Part shown: one piece after another, positions 35,022 to 45,466 of the stretch
Layout of the letters: every line of letters starts with the position of its first letter
Numbering within the stretch: position 1 is the stretch's first letter
NCBI GenBank assembly: GCA_019636385.1
Contig: JAHBXT010000002.1
Location: 1,116,001 to 1,180,000 of the forward strand
DNA from: Pirellulaceae bacterium
GTDB taxonomy: Bacteria; Planctomycetota; Planctomycetia; Pirellulales; Pirellulaceae
Length of the DNA stretch: 64,000 nt
Reading direction: 5' to 3'
Position numbers and translations under genes: made by a program
The notes under the pieces: generated by a model
Databases searched by the model: none
What the model saw: the letters and a program-made list of their open reading frames with translations, nothing else
Told to the model about the DNA's origin: nothing

Positions 35022-35798
35022 ATGACAAAGCGATTTTTCAGTGGTGTTATCTTGGCCTGCACTTTGACCCTGGCATACTTCTGGACCGCAGACCTGAGAA
35101 AGGACGCGTTCAACCCAAACAGTGTGGCCAGCACGATCTATGATTCGGCATATGCTACGAAGAAGAAGATCCTGGATATGGCGACTGAAGCGAATCGTCA
35201 GGCCATCGATTCTGAGTACGAGCAAATCGTGGCTGACATCGAAGAGATCGAGGTGTCGCTCAACGGACCGAAGGCGGATGGGCAATTGCTCAATTCAGAA
35301 CAGACTGCGTCTCTCCGCCTCGAGTTGGCCGAACTTATCAAGCGGCGAGAAGCAGTTCTCGCAAGTAACACTGATCAGCTCCTCGCGATGGACAAAGAAC
35401 GTCTGGAAGCAGAAAGATACTTCCTCGTGAAACTCCGCAGCAAAGCAGTCAAGGAGGAATGGAAATCGCTCACTCGAATTGCCAGGATCGAGTCGACTAT
35501 CGCCAATCACTCAAGCCGAACTCAACAAGAACGGGCAGCAGAGGTTGTCAACCAATTCATCGACGCAGTGGTGGATATGGACATCAATGCGGCCAAAGGT
35601 CTTTCGACCAGCAGCTTGAGGAGCCAACTAGGGCTCGCAAGAGTACGCAATATGCGTCGCAGTACGCCCGCTGAACTTGAAAGCGGGTTCGAGCTTCGAC
35701 AAGCTGGAAAAAACCGACTTGAAGTATGGGCTGGGGGAAAGATCGCCTCGCTTCTCGCGGACGGCGAAACCTGGCTGATTGAAGACGCCTGGAATTGA
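35022..35798 (+). CDS. Membrane-anchored coiled-coil protein, unknown function
   Basis: 258 residues, ATG at 35022 after AAGGA. A short basic N-terminus precedes one hydrophobic helix (FFSGVILACTLTLAYFW), which is a signal anchor or signal peptide. Residues 50-165 are predicted coiled coil (YEQIVADIEEIEVSL, LRLELAELIKRREAVL). The C-terminal 80 residues (NQFIDAVVDMDINAAKGLS, then GETWLIEDAW) look like a small NTF2-like alpha+beta domain. The gene stands behind copy D of the shared element and is followed 98 bp later by a membrane protease-like gene. No family is recognised. Confidence 0.6.
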   Translation: MTKRFFSGVILACTLTLAYFWTADLRKDAFNPNSVASTIYDSAYATKKKILDMATEANRQAIDSEYEQIVADIEEIEVSLNGPKADGQLLNSEQTASLRLELAELIKRREAVLASNTDQLLAMDKERLEAERYFLVKLRSKAVKEEWKSLTRIARIESTIANHSSRTQQERAAEVVNQFIDAVVDMDINAAKGLSTSSLRSQLGLARVRNMRRSTPAELESGFELRQAGKNRLEVWAGGKIASLLADGETWLIEDAWN

Positions 35799-35896
35799 AC
35801 CGTCGGCAGAGATTGACAGGCACCGCTGCCTTCGAAGGGAAGCAAGCCAGCAGCCCTTGTCCATCTACTTGTCTGACTTCTTGAGGAGACGAAGCG

Positions 35897-36778
35897 ATGA
35901 CTGCTGTTAATCGAATCCGGTGCTACTTGGCCGATAGTCTGGACAGGGTTGTTAACGCGCTGAAATGGCCGTTCGCACTCACGTGCTTTTTCTTCTTGCC
36001 AAGCTGTTTCTTGGTCTGTTGGCCAAGCTCGATGTCATTGCTTCGATCGCCCTCGTTACCGCCTTTCATGCTTGGGATACTAGCTTTTGGATTGGTCAGC
36101 AGGCTGATAAAGAGGACTGTTGCATGGAACTGGCTATGGGTTCTGGAGCATGAAACGGTACATCTATTGGCAGGCTTGCTGTGCCTCAAAGTTCCTAAAC
36201 GTTGGAAGGTCTCTAGCAAAGGAGGTTATGTTGGTTTCGACCGCGGAGGAAACTGGTTGATCATCATTGCACCGTACGTGATCCCTCTGATTCCGCTTCT
36301 TGCATTCGGCGTTTTGCAAGTTGTTTCGACGCTTATGCCGCTGAAGCCTTGGATGCTACCAGCATGCATGGGTTTTTCCATGGCTGCACATGTTGCTTTT
36401 ACCTGGATGGAAAGCGATTTTCGCCAACCCGACATCCAGCGATTAGGCGGACTCTTCTCCTTGCTGGTTGCACCGACGCTTCATCTCATTTTTCTGGCCG
36501 TAGTACTGATCGTGAGCGGGGCCTCTAAGGATTCAACCACACGCCAGCTTTCGAATCTGTTCCAAGAAGTTGGACAAAATGGTGTCGTCGCCTGGAGAGC
36601 AGTCGCCGACCGTGGCAGTAGTTTTATCTTTGCGAAAACACCCACGGAGGTCCCAGATACGAGAACTTCAACAGAAACGTATGCTGATCCGCAACCAGCC
36701 AAAACGGCGACTTCAGCCTCAACCGGAGTCCGTTTCGAACGCAAAAGTGCCAGCAAGCAGAAAGCCGAGTCCCACTAA
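35897..36778 (+). CDS. Membrane protein with HExxH motif, M50-like
   Basis: 293 residues, ATG at 35897 behind GAGGAG. At least four hydrophobic helices span residues 25-200. The motif EHETVHLLAGLL (near residue 84) gives HETVH inside or beside a membrane helix, as in site-2 (M50) proteases. A later helix contains AAHVAFTWMESD, where an Asp or Glu could be the third ligand. The C-terminal 70 residues are a polar, Ser/Thr-rich tail. Intramembrane proteolysis is possible but not certain, since a single HExxH can occur by chance. It is the third protease-like gene in this 10-kb stretch. Confidence 0.55.
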   Translation: MTAVNRIRCYLADSLDRVVNALKWPFALTCFFFLPSCFLVCWPSSMSLLRSPSLPPFMLGILAFGLVSRLIKRTVAWNWLWVLEHETVHLLAGLLCLKVPKRWKVSSKGGYVGFDRGGNWLIIIAPYVIPLIPLLAFGVLQVVSTLMPLKPWMLPACMGFSMAAHVAFTWMESDFRQPDIQRLGGLFSLLVAPTLHLIFLAVVLIVSGASKDSTTRQLSNLFQEVGQNGVVAWRAVADRGSSFIFAKTPTEVPDTRTSTETYADPQPAKTATSASTGVRFERKSASKQKAESH

Positions 36779-37050
36779 TGCAGCCAGTAACACCACTTTA
36801 GGTCCGTTTCTCACATGCAAAGCAGGATACTGGCATTGTCCGGTTCAGCTAATGACGCTACAATCTTGCGGTGTCCACTCACGGTTCGTACCTCTTCGTG
36901 AAGAAACAGACCAAGCGGGTCTCGAACTTCGTAAGCCCTTTCAGCCAAAGGCTTTACGAATTTTGAGCGCGGAGAGTATTGTTACGAAGAGGGTTGCGCT
37001 CGGGGAGCCTTTCAAATCCTCGGAATTTCCGAGGGTATGATTTAACAGAG
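36779..37050. other. Spacer without gene
   Basis: No coding sequence was recognised between the M50-like gene and the terminator. It contains an almost loopless palindrome, CCTCGGAATTTCCGAGG (37018-37034), just before the terminator stem that uses the same CCGAGG core. Confidence 0.4.
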
Positions 37051-37080
37051 AAGCCGAGGATTAACCCCCTCGGCTTTTTT
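37051..37080 (+). terminator. Rho-independent terminator
   Basis: AAGCCGAGG (37051-37059) pairs with CCTCGGCTT (37068-37076) around an 8-nt loop and runs into a T-tract ending at 37080. It would end transcription of the 35.0-36.8 kb unit. Confidence 0.7.
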
Positions 37081-37116
37081 CGTTGTTTCCCAAGGGTTCG
37101 TTGTTTCCCAAGGGTT
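37081..37116. repeat. 18-bp exact tandem duplication
   Basis: CGTTGTTTCCCAAGGGTT occurs at 37081-37098 and again at 37099-37116, directly behind the terminator T-tract. It is probably a replication-slippage duplication. No function was recognised. Confidence 0.7.
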
Positions 37117-37360
37117 TTGGCACTTCTTGCCCTGCCGGCCGCCAAACAGAGAGCGCTCGCGCTTCGCCCAAAAATCGCAGTTCAGCGACCACACCGCGCA
37201 ATTTTGTCTGCAACTCTCAGATTCTCTGTCTGACAGAGAAGTGCTGTTTAACAGCAGGTTGCCACTTACTTTCGACAATCAATAAACGATCGATAACAAA
37301 CCCCTCGTTTGCTGCAGCAATATCAAAATGTCTGTAGAATTAGGGTCTATGTCCGTTCTA

Positions 37361-38397
37361 GAGCAGACCTCAAGTAGTTGTAGCGGCTGTGTTCTTCAGG
37401 CGATATCCGGCATGGATAATGTAGTTGAGGCATTCCTTCGGATGGAATCGGTCGACCAGTTTGCCAACTGCGTTCCAGAGGGCTTGGACGGTCCGGGTCG
37501 CCTCGCTTCGAATCAGCCACTTTAGTTTACTGTAGAGATTTTCGATCGGGTTCAGGTCGGGCGAGTATGGGGGAAGGTAGCGAACCTCGGCGCCAACCGA
37601 CTCGATGGCTTCGACGACTCCGGCGACTTTGTGCGCCGAGAGATTGTCCATGACGACAATGTCTTTATAGCGAAGCTCTTTGCAGAACTGCTGTTTTATC
37701 CAAGCTAGAAAGACCGAACCGTTCACCGGCCCATCAATGACCAATGGAGATACGATTCCTTCGGATCGTAGTCCCATCAATACAGTCGTGGTTTTCCAAT
37801 GGCCGTGGGGGATCATTTCGATGATTCGCTTGCCCGGGAGGGCTCTACCTCGCAAGCGTGACATATTTGTTTTTGCCCAAGTCTCATCCAGAAAGACAAA
37901 TCGCCTTGCGTCCAGGTGTGGCACCGAACGACGCCATCGCAGCCGCTTCTCTGCTACATCAGGCCGCTGCTGCTCGGCCGCCGTCAATGTCTTTTTTTAA
38001 ATCGATAGTTCAAACGACGAACAAAGCGGTCGACGGTTTGATGCGAGATGCAAAGCGGAAGTAATGCCGCGATTTCCTTGGCCGTTCGATCCGGCTGTTC
38101 CTCGACAATTCTCACGAGCTCCTCTTCGTGTCCGTGTAGTTTGGGAAGCGGGCCGTGTCTTTGCTCACGAGCACCGATTTGACCTGTTTCACGACGGCGT
38201 TGCTTGAGCCTTCGAATCCAAGCGGTCGACACGTCAAACAATTCGGCAACTTCCGTCGTTCCCAACCCTGAATCACAGGCCTTGAGTACACGAATTCTCA
38301 AATCCATCGAATAAGCACGCATTTGGCCACCTCCTTGGGCAAAATGTATTAAAGCAAATCCGCTACATCCGACGCTACATCAATTCGAGGTCTGCTC
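37361..38397 (-). mobile_element. IS630-family insertion sequence
   Basis: 1037 bp between flanking TA dinucleotides (37359-37360 and 38398-38399), the target duplication expected of IS630/Tc1 elements. The ends are inverted: GAGCAGACCTC at the left matches the complement of GAGGTCTGCTC at the right, and the similarity continues to TGTAGCG inside both ends. It carries one transposase split over two overlapping frames. It lies between the proteolysis-rich region and the plasmid-like block. Confidence 0.88.
37370..38322 (-). CDS. IS630 transposase, probably made by -1 frameshifting
   Basis: The first frame (38322-37984, 112 residues) is the helix-turn-helix DNA-binding part (DLRIRVLKACDSGLGTTEVAELF in two helices). 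The second frame (down to 37370, about 205 residues) holds the DDE nuclease: VFLDETW, VVMDNLSAHK and LPPYSPDLNPIENLYSKLK. The join is at TTTAAAAAAAG (near 37990). A -1 slip on the seven A residues turns RFKKRH-stop into FKKKTLTAAEQ, restoring the usual IS630 sequence. All catalytic acids are present, so the element may be active. Confidence 0.85.
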
Positions 38398-38580
38398 TAA
38401 TGCCTCGACCGTACATCGCGCACGAATATAGCGAAGCTGTGTTTGTCAAAAGAATGTACTGAGTTCGATTGGTGATGAAGAGATTGCAGGACCAGTCCGC
38501 ATACGGATTCTCGTCCAGTGATGTTTCGGCCAATTTGCCGGCCTTGATCTTGGTGCTGAGCTTGTCGGAAAGTCGCAGTA

Positions 38581-38982
38581 TCATTTACCCATATTCCGAA
38601 ACGTAATCGACAATTGCAGGACGCTGGCAAGTGAAACCCAGACAAAATAGGGCACCTGCGCCACGGCTACCCAGCGGTAGTGCTGCCAGATAGCTACCAT
38701 CATCCAGAGGATGGTAGCCCACACAATCACGATGTCGATCGCCGCCAACGGCAAATTTCGCAGCCCAAACTGAATCGGGGTGAAGATCAGGTTTGCGATC
38801 AAGTTAATACCGAACGGCACAGCGACAAACCACGGCAGTTTTTGCCTGATGGACTGCACAAACACAAAGCCGAACGTCACCAGAATGATGGGGTAGAGAA
38901 TTTGCCAAATTGTGCCAATTGTTGATGGCTCTGGCGTCCATGACGGCTTCTGAAGGCTGTTGTACCACTGGCTCCAAGTCAT
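38581..38982 (-). CDS. tspO: TspO/MBR family membrane protein
   Basis: 133 residues from the ATG at 38982; an in-frame TTG 18 bp earlier lacks support. Five membrane helices and the family's aromatic N-terminus are visible (MTWSQWYNSLQKPSWTPE, then WQILYPII). The centre has NLIANLIFTPIQFGLRN and DIVIVWATILWMM. TspO proteins bind porphyrins and cholesterol-like ligands and modulate stress or photosynthesis signals in bacteria. It is a stand-alone gene next to the IS630 element. Length and helix pattern match the family well. Confidence 0.82.
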   Translation of the reverse strand: MTWSQWYNSLQKPSWTPEPSTIGTIWQILYPIILVTFGFVFVQSIRQKLPWFVAVPFGINLIANLIFTPIQFGLRNLPLAAIDIVIVWATILWMMVAIWQHYRWVAVAQVPYFVWVSLASVLQLSITFRNMGK

Positions 38983-39466
38983 TCGCTTACTTTCTGTCAA
39001 TCAAAGTTCTGGTATGCCCGGTTAAGGAACACCGGTGCCTTGAGGTTCAATTCCATCAGCGGCAAGATCCTGCAGAACGCTGTTCGCTTGCGAGAAAAGT
39101 AGCATCTCGCACTTTGTTCAAGATAATTCATGAACGTCCGGCAACGTCTGAATGAATTGTACCCTGATCTCTCTACGGCGTTAGTGATGGATGTGTCCAG
39201 GTCCAACCAGCGACTCGTTCTGGCAATAGACGGCAGAATTCGATCGGTTTTGGCTAACTTGAGCAGATTGGCATGTGCAGCGTGAGGCAATTGGATCAAT
39301 TATGGAAAACTAAAATTTTGGTCAGCATCTTGGCTTCGCTATATTGCAAGTATCTCAGGCAGCTTGAAGGCTGCCCGCCTGGTTCAATTCTGGGCTGCGA
39401 TTTTCAAACGCTGCCCCGCGAAGAATTGGCGCTTGTGGGTGGCACTGGCTTGTAGCTCGATGAGAC
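38983..39466. other. Spacer without recognised gene
   Basis: 484 bp separate the TspO gene from the plasmid-like block. I see no coding sequence, structured RNA or strong hairpin. It may include the promoter of the minus-strand TspO gene. Confidence 0.35.
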
Positions 39467-40471
39467 ATGACGTTTTTGAACATCGATCGCTTTGAACGTG
39501 ATTTGCAGGGTACCCAGACGATGAAACACACGGACCAACAATTCGACCCCCAAAGCTTTTTCCGGCATCCCGAGTGGCGACGGGCAAGAGCGGAGGATTT
39601 GGTCAGATCCAAAACGTCCAGAGGACTGACCAAAGAAGATCCGCTTGTGGTGCGTTATGTCCGATTTTTGAAATTCGAGAATCGACTGATTGCAGCCAAC
39701 TACCCAGATTACGAGCTTCAGCGAAAACTGATGAAGCGTGATCCGATACTTCATTTCGCCGATGAATTCTACCGACATCGAAACACATTATCTGCCATTT
39801 CTCTCCAGGGTCATTTGTTGACCGAATTGACAATCGAGGAAATTGCCGAAAGGTTTGGTCGAACCCCAGAGATAATCGAAACCTATAGCAAACTGTTCTG
39901 GGACGTCAGGGATCACCTGGACAACATCGAATACATTGCCGGCTATGTCATTGGCCCAGTGTTCCAATTCGGCATCGAGTCCATTAACGCTCCGCTGATG
40001 GCTCGATACTTCGGATACTTCGGCGGTCCATTGATGCTTCGGCACGTGCTCTACGGTCTTACTAGGACTGCTGACGTTAATTCGGACGACGAGGTGCTTG
40101 GGTATCTTGAGAGCGCCGTGGACAAGAATCTTAGGCTTCAAGCGGCTATTGTCAGCACACTTTTCCAGCCCAGCAAATACGACTTGCGGTCAATTGTTGA
40201 AGGCTTTGTGTCGCTGAGAAAGCTGGACCGAGAACGCGACAATGGCACCCTGGAGCAAAACTGGGTTGCAGCGTTGGTCGACACTCTGCGGTCAATGAGG
40301 CCAATTCCGCGAGGTAGCGACGAGCGCAATGCCTACATGAAAGCGACTGGCATTGATCTAGATGGTGTGACCCTAGAGCCTAGGTCATCGACCAAGCAGC
40401 AAATGTTGGAAAATCCCGAACAGGCAGCGAGCATCCTCCAAGAGCATCGGGATTTCAAAATTGATCATTAG
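39467..40471 (+). CDS. Hypothetical protein of a plasmid- or phage-like block, with HTH
   Basis: 334 residues, ATG at 39467; an internal ATG at 39521 is an alternative. A helix-turn-helix-like segment sits at LTIEEIAERFGRTPEIIETY (about 125-144). The flanks are helical, with a Gly-rich segment, YFGYFGGPLMLRHVLYG, near 185-200. No enzyme motif is visible. It stands just before a DUF1580-like gene and a family-A DNA polymerase, so it is probably part of an integrated replicon. It lacks the features of known initiators. Confidence 0.55.
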   Translation: MTFLNIDRFERDLQGTQTMKHTDQQFDPQSFFRHPEWRRARAEDLVRSKTSRGLTKEDPLVVRYVRFLKFENRLIAANYPDYELQRKLMKRDPILHFADEFYRHRNTLSAISLQGHLLTELTIEEIAERFGRTPEIIETYSKLFWDVRDHLDNIEYIAGYVIGPVFQFGIESINAPLMARYFGYFGGPLMLRHVLYGLTRTADVNSDDEVLGYLESAVDKNLRLQAAIVSTLFQPSKYDLRSIVEGFVSLRKLDRERDNGTLEQNWVAALVDTLRSMRPIPRGSDERNAYMKATGIDLDGVTLEPRSSTKQQMLENPEQAASILQEHRDFKIDH

Positions 40472-40871
40472 CCCTAACCGCTTGGATATTCGACGATGCC
40501 AATCTGTCAGTTGGCGGAATCTAGTTCTTTTGCTGTCCGACTGCCTGTAGTTGTAGCCCACTTGGCAAGCTAGGCATTGAATTGCGAATCAGCCGGAGGT
40601 GTGATTACTGATTTCCGCAAGCTCTTATGGTCGTTCACTGTATACGCTTTTTCAAACGCCGGCCTGTCGCAGAAATCCCAGTGCTGGGTTTTCAGTCTTA
40701 TCCAAGAGTGTACTGCATACACCAAACTCTCCCATTCCGAGAGAGCCTGCAGAGGACACAGCCGTATTCCATGTTTATTCCATTATATTCCAACGGCCGG
40801 GTTCGGCGGCTATCCAATGTTGTTCCGGCTATGTTTGATATGTGTGTATCACTTCTTTCAGTGGAGGGCAC
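40472..40871. other. Spacer without recognised gene
   Basis: 400 bp between the two HTH-type genes. Short reading frames here lack ribosome sites and recognisable sequence. GGAGGG at about 40862-40867 serves the next gene. Confidence 0.35.
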
Positions 40872-41177
40872 ATGTCGCGAAGCCTATTGGGAAAAAAAGC
40901 TGCCGAAAAGGTGGTGTCTGCAATATTGACAGAGAGCGTAATCAGTCTGTCTGAAGCCGAAAGGCTGATTGAAAAGTCAATCGGTCATCGACCGGCTAGA
41001 GCAACAGTATGTCGCTGGATAAACGCCGGCCGTTTGGAAGCAATCAAACTCGGACGTCAGCTCTTTACTTCGGAGCAGGCAGTTCATCGATTTGTTGTAG
41101 CCAGGACCGCAACTATTGTTGTCAATAGCTCCACGCAGCGGGCGAGAGGAGGTGGACTGTCCCGATCATCTGTTTGA
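40872..41177 (+). CDS. DUF1580/excisionase-like helix-turn-helix protein
   Basis: 101 residues, ATG at 40872 after GGAGGG. The core SLSEAERLIEKSIGHR, ATVCRWINAGRLEAIKLG and FTSEQAVHRFV fits the winged-helix DUF1580/MerR-like excisionase proteins common in planctomycete mobile elements. It would bind DNA as a small regulator or recombination-directionality factor. It precedes a hypothetical gene and a DNA polymerase gene. Confidence 0.65.
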   Translation: MSRSLLGKKAAEKVVSAILTESVISLSEAERLIEKSIGHRPARATVCRWINAGRLEAIKLGRQLFTSEQAVHRFVVARTATIVVNSSTQRARGGGLSRSSV

Positions 41178-41264
41178 TACGTTTACAGAAGAAGAAGGAG
41201 GCTCGAGCGCCCCGACAGGCGCTCGGCCGCACAAACAACCTGCCCTTACATGAAAGGCACTGCG

Positions 41265-41870
41265 ATGAGCGATTATAACAAAAATGTTGACGCAAGTCAA
41301 AATCCAGACCCATTCGCTACCGAGAATCTAGACAAGTTGCGATTGTCGCAAGACTTTGCGGGAGTCGCCAAAGTGAAACCGGCATTGACCAACATTCGTT
41401 GCCGCAAACCTCACAGGCAAGAGTTTGTCCGCGTTCGCTCGGGAGTTGAAAACCAATTCCATACGGGGTGCTTCGTAGATAAGGAAACTCGGGAAGTCTA
41501 TTTGGTCTCGCCCAATCTTTGGCATTTATTAGCAGGCGATGTAACCCCGACGATGTTGGTAGTATGCAAAGCGCGGAATTGTGACATTCCGTTTCTTTGG
41601 CCGTTGACGGTGCCCGATTCCGAAGGGCGGTCAAATCGTTGGCATGATTCGGCAATCGAGGCCGCACACTTAGCCGAGTCGCAATGGCTGAAAGTTGTTG
41701 CCGATATGTCTGCGGGGCTGTATGTCCCAATGGTTGCACTTGGCAATTTGGCCGAGCCAGATTGGTCCGACGTCCCAATGATGCACGAGCTGTTGCGGCT
41801 GGCGTTCAAAGGGCGTTTTATTGACTCTGAAGATCATCCCGTATTACGTCGTCTGCGGGGTGAAAACTAA
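41265..41870 (+). CDS. Hypothetical protein, cotranscribed with a DNA polymerase
   Basis: 201 residues, ATG at 41265 after AAAGG. Its stop overlaps the polymerase start (TAATG). Recognisable pieces are RVRSGVENQFHTGCFVDKET, a core with WPLTVPDSEGRSNRWHDSA, and a C-terminal helical part. I know no family for it. Such genes often accompany family-A polymerases in phages and plasmids as partner or regulatory proteins, but no motif here proves that. Confidence 0.6.
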   Translation: MSDYNKNVDASQNPDPFATENLDKLRLSQDFAGVAKVKPALTNIRCRKPHRQEFVRVRSGVENQFHTGCFVDKETREVYLVSPNLWHLLAGDVTPTMLVVCKARNCDIPFLWPLTVPDSEGRSNRWHDSAIEAAHLAESQWLKVVADMSAGLYVPMVALGNLAEPDWSDVPMMHELLRLAFKGRFIDSEDHPVLRRLRGEN

Positions 41871-43684
41871 TGCACTCCAAACTGTCTGAATTTCGGTCGG
41901 CTTGGTTTGTCGATTTTGAGTTCCGAGTACAACCAGGTGAACGGCCCGAGCCCGTTTGCTTGGTTGCTCGGGAACTAAGCTCGAGGCAACTGATTCGACA
42001 ATGGTTGGCCGACGGATCGACTAAGCAACTGCCCTACGATGTGGGTGACAATTCGTTGTTCGTGGCCTTCTATGCACCCGCCGAGTTGAGTTGTCACCTT
42101 GCCTTGGGTTGGCCTATGCCGACTCGTGTGCTTGATTTGTATGCCGAGTTTCGATGCTTAACCAATGGTCTAACGGATCCCCGCGGGAACGGATTGCTGG
42201 GTGCGTTGGCACGCTGCGGGCTCAATTGCTTGGCCGCAACTGAGAAACAAGAGATGCGGGAACTAGCGTCGCGTGGTGGGCCGTACAACGAAGTCGAACG
42301 CGCTGCGTTATTGGACTACTGCCAAACCGACGTTGATGCGTTACCCGAGTTGTTGGAGAAAACAATCGAACGTATTGATTTGCCATACGCGCTACTTCGT
42401 GGTCGTTATATGCGGGCCGTTGCTTCGATGGAACATCGGGGTGTTCCAGTTGATGCCGAGCTGCTTAGTAAGTTGCGTGAACATTGGCCGACCATCCAAG
42501 AACAATTGATTGTTCGGGTCGACCCAAATGCGGAAGTATACGACGGTCGAACATTCAAAGCCGACCGTTGGGCTGCATACTTGAATCGCAACGGAGTTGC
42601 TTGGACTAGACTACCGAGTGGTTCGTTGGCGTTGGATGATGAAACATTCCGGCAAATGACCAAACGTTATCCCAAGCCAGTCGGCAAGTTTCGAGAGCTG
42701 CGGCATATTCTTGGACAAATGCGTCTGGAATCGTTGGCGGTTGGAGCTGACGGTCGCAATCGTTGCATGTTAAGCCCGCTATCATCTCGAACGGGCCGCA
42801 ATCAACCGGGCAACTCGCGTTACATTTTTGGTCCAAGTAATTGGTTGCGTTCGTTGATCAAGCCGACCGAGGGCAATTCGGTAGCATATCTTGACTGGTC
42901 TCAACAAGAGTTTGGCATTGCTGCGGCTCTCTCTAACGATGCCAATATGCTGGTGGCATATCGTTCCGGGGACCCCTACTTGGCATTTGCAAAGCAAGCT
43001 GGGGCCGTTCCTGAAAATGCCACGAAGCAATCACACAGACGTGAACGCGGATTGTTCAAGGCATGCACACTTGGCGTTCAATATGGAATGGGCGCTGAGT
43101 CGCTTTCCCAGTCGATTGGTGAATGCGTTGACGTTGGCCGGGAATTGTTGCGACTGCACAAACAAACCTACCCAAGCTTTTGGAGTTGGTCTGCGGCTGC
43201 GGTCGATTATGCAACATTGTTCGGTTATTTGCAAACCGTGTTTGGTTGGCGGTTGCATGTTGGGGCCGACTATAACCCGCGTTCGTTGGCTAACTTCCCA
43301 TGCCAAGCTAATGGGGCTGAGATGTTACGGCTGGCATGTTCGATGATGGATGAACAAGGCGTCGGTTTGTGTTGCCCGATCCACGATGCGGTATTGATTG
43401 AAGGGCCGACGGACTCAATTGGCGATGTTGTTCGAACTGCCCAAGCATGCATGCGGGAAGCGTCGGCAATTGTGCTCGGGGGATTTGAGCTACAAACCGA
43501 TGCCGAAGTCATCAACTTTCCCAATCGATTTGAAGATGAACGCGGGGCCGAGATGTGGGCGTTGGTAACGGGGATTCTTGCCGAGCTAACCCCATCCGTT
43601 ACAGTGCCGACGTGGAACCAAACGGGACAGGGTTTGGCACCAAACGGGACCAGCCGTCTATCTAATACTATTTCTCGTACTTAA
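41870..43684 (+). CDS. Family-A DNA polymerase with N-terminal 3'-5' exonuclease-like domain
   Basis: 604 residues, ATG overlapping the upstream stop. The polymerase motifs are present: motif A DWSQQEFGIAA (catalytic Asp), motif B RRERGLFKACTLGVQYGMG (with the usual R, K and YG) and motif C IHDAVLIE (catalytic Asp, with Ala where cellular enzymes have Glu). The N-terminus shows an exonuclease fold, WFVDFEF (DxE) and YCQTDVDALPE (YxxxD), while the middle motif reads FYAPAE with Glu in place of Asp. There is no 5' nuclease domain, and the protein is much shorter than PolA. This architecture is typical of phage or plasmid replicases. Confidence 0.85.
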   Translation: MHSKLSEFRSAWFVDFEFRVQPGERPEPVCLVARELSSRQLIRQWLADGSTKQLPYDVGDNSLFVAFYAPAELSCHLALGWPMPTRVLDLYAEFRCLTNGLTDPRGNGLLGALARCGLNCLAATEKQEMRELASRGGPYNEVERAALLDYCQTDVDALPELLEKTIERIDLPYALLRGRYMRAVASMEHRGVPVDAELLSKLREHWPTIQEQLIVRVDPNAEVYDGRTFKADRWAAYLNRNGVAWTRLPSGSLALDDETFRQMTKRYPKPVGKFRELRHILGQMRLESLAVGADGRNRCMLSPLSSRTGRNQPGNSRYIFGPSNWLRSLIKPTEGNSVAYLDWSQQEFGIAAALSNDANMLVAYRSGDPYLAFAKQAGAVPENATKQSHRRERGLFKACTLGVQYGMGAESLSQSIGECVDVGRELLRLHKQTYPSFWSWSAAAVDYATLFGYLQTVFGWRLHVGADYNPRSLANFPCQANGAEMLRLACSMMDEQGVGLCCPIHDAVLIEGPTDSIGDVVRTAQACMREASAIVLGGFELQTDAEVINFPNRFEDERGAEMWALVTGILAELTPSVTVPTWNQTGQGLAPNGTSRLSNTISRT

Positions 43685-43712
43685 TAGATTCTGACTAGTG
43701 AGGGAGTAAGCC

Positions 43713-44081
43713 TTGACTATCGAATTTGACCCGGAGCAGTTCCGTATCAAAAAGACGCACGAGTTCAAGAGAACCAGCCTCAAGGGAACACAGCGTTGCA
43801 AACCGTTTGTCCGTGGCCCGATTCCTTTGGATTGGATTTTGCAAGCGTGCAGCATACCACGAAGAAATGCAATGGTTGTCAGCCAAGTGCTATGGTGGCT
43901 ATCCGGTTTGACATCCAAGCACTCAGGGCTAAAGTTAACAGCGAAGCGTTGTGTAAGGTTTGGATTGGGGCGAAAGGCTGTTGCTCGAGGACTCTCAGAC
44001 CTCGAGCAGGCTAATCTCATTCGAGTAACGAGAAAAAAGGGGTGCGCCCCCATAGTAGACTTGATTATCGATTCGCCTTAA
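43713..44081 (+). CDS. Small winged-helix-like DNA-binding protein
   Basis: 122 residues with a TTG start at 43713 behind GAGGGAG. The C-terminal half, RKAVARGLSDLEQANLIRVTRKKG, reads as the recognition helix and wing of a winged helix. The preceding PIPLDWILQACSIPRRNAM may be the first helices. It follows the polymerase gene by 28 bp and is probably in its operon, perhaps as a replication or copy-control regulator. The function is inferred. Confidence 0.55.
   Translation: MTIEFDPEQFRIKKTHEFKRTSLKGTQRCKPFVRGPIPLDWILQACSIPRRNAMVVSQVLWWLSGLTSKHSGLKLTAKRCVRFGLGRKAVARGLSDLEQANLIRVTRKKGCAPIVDLIIDSP

Positions 44082-45466
<1,385 letters not shown>

Noticed and set aside
37081..37116. CRISPR or long satellite repeat
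   Set aside because: Only two directly abutting 18-bp copies without spacers.
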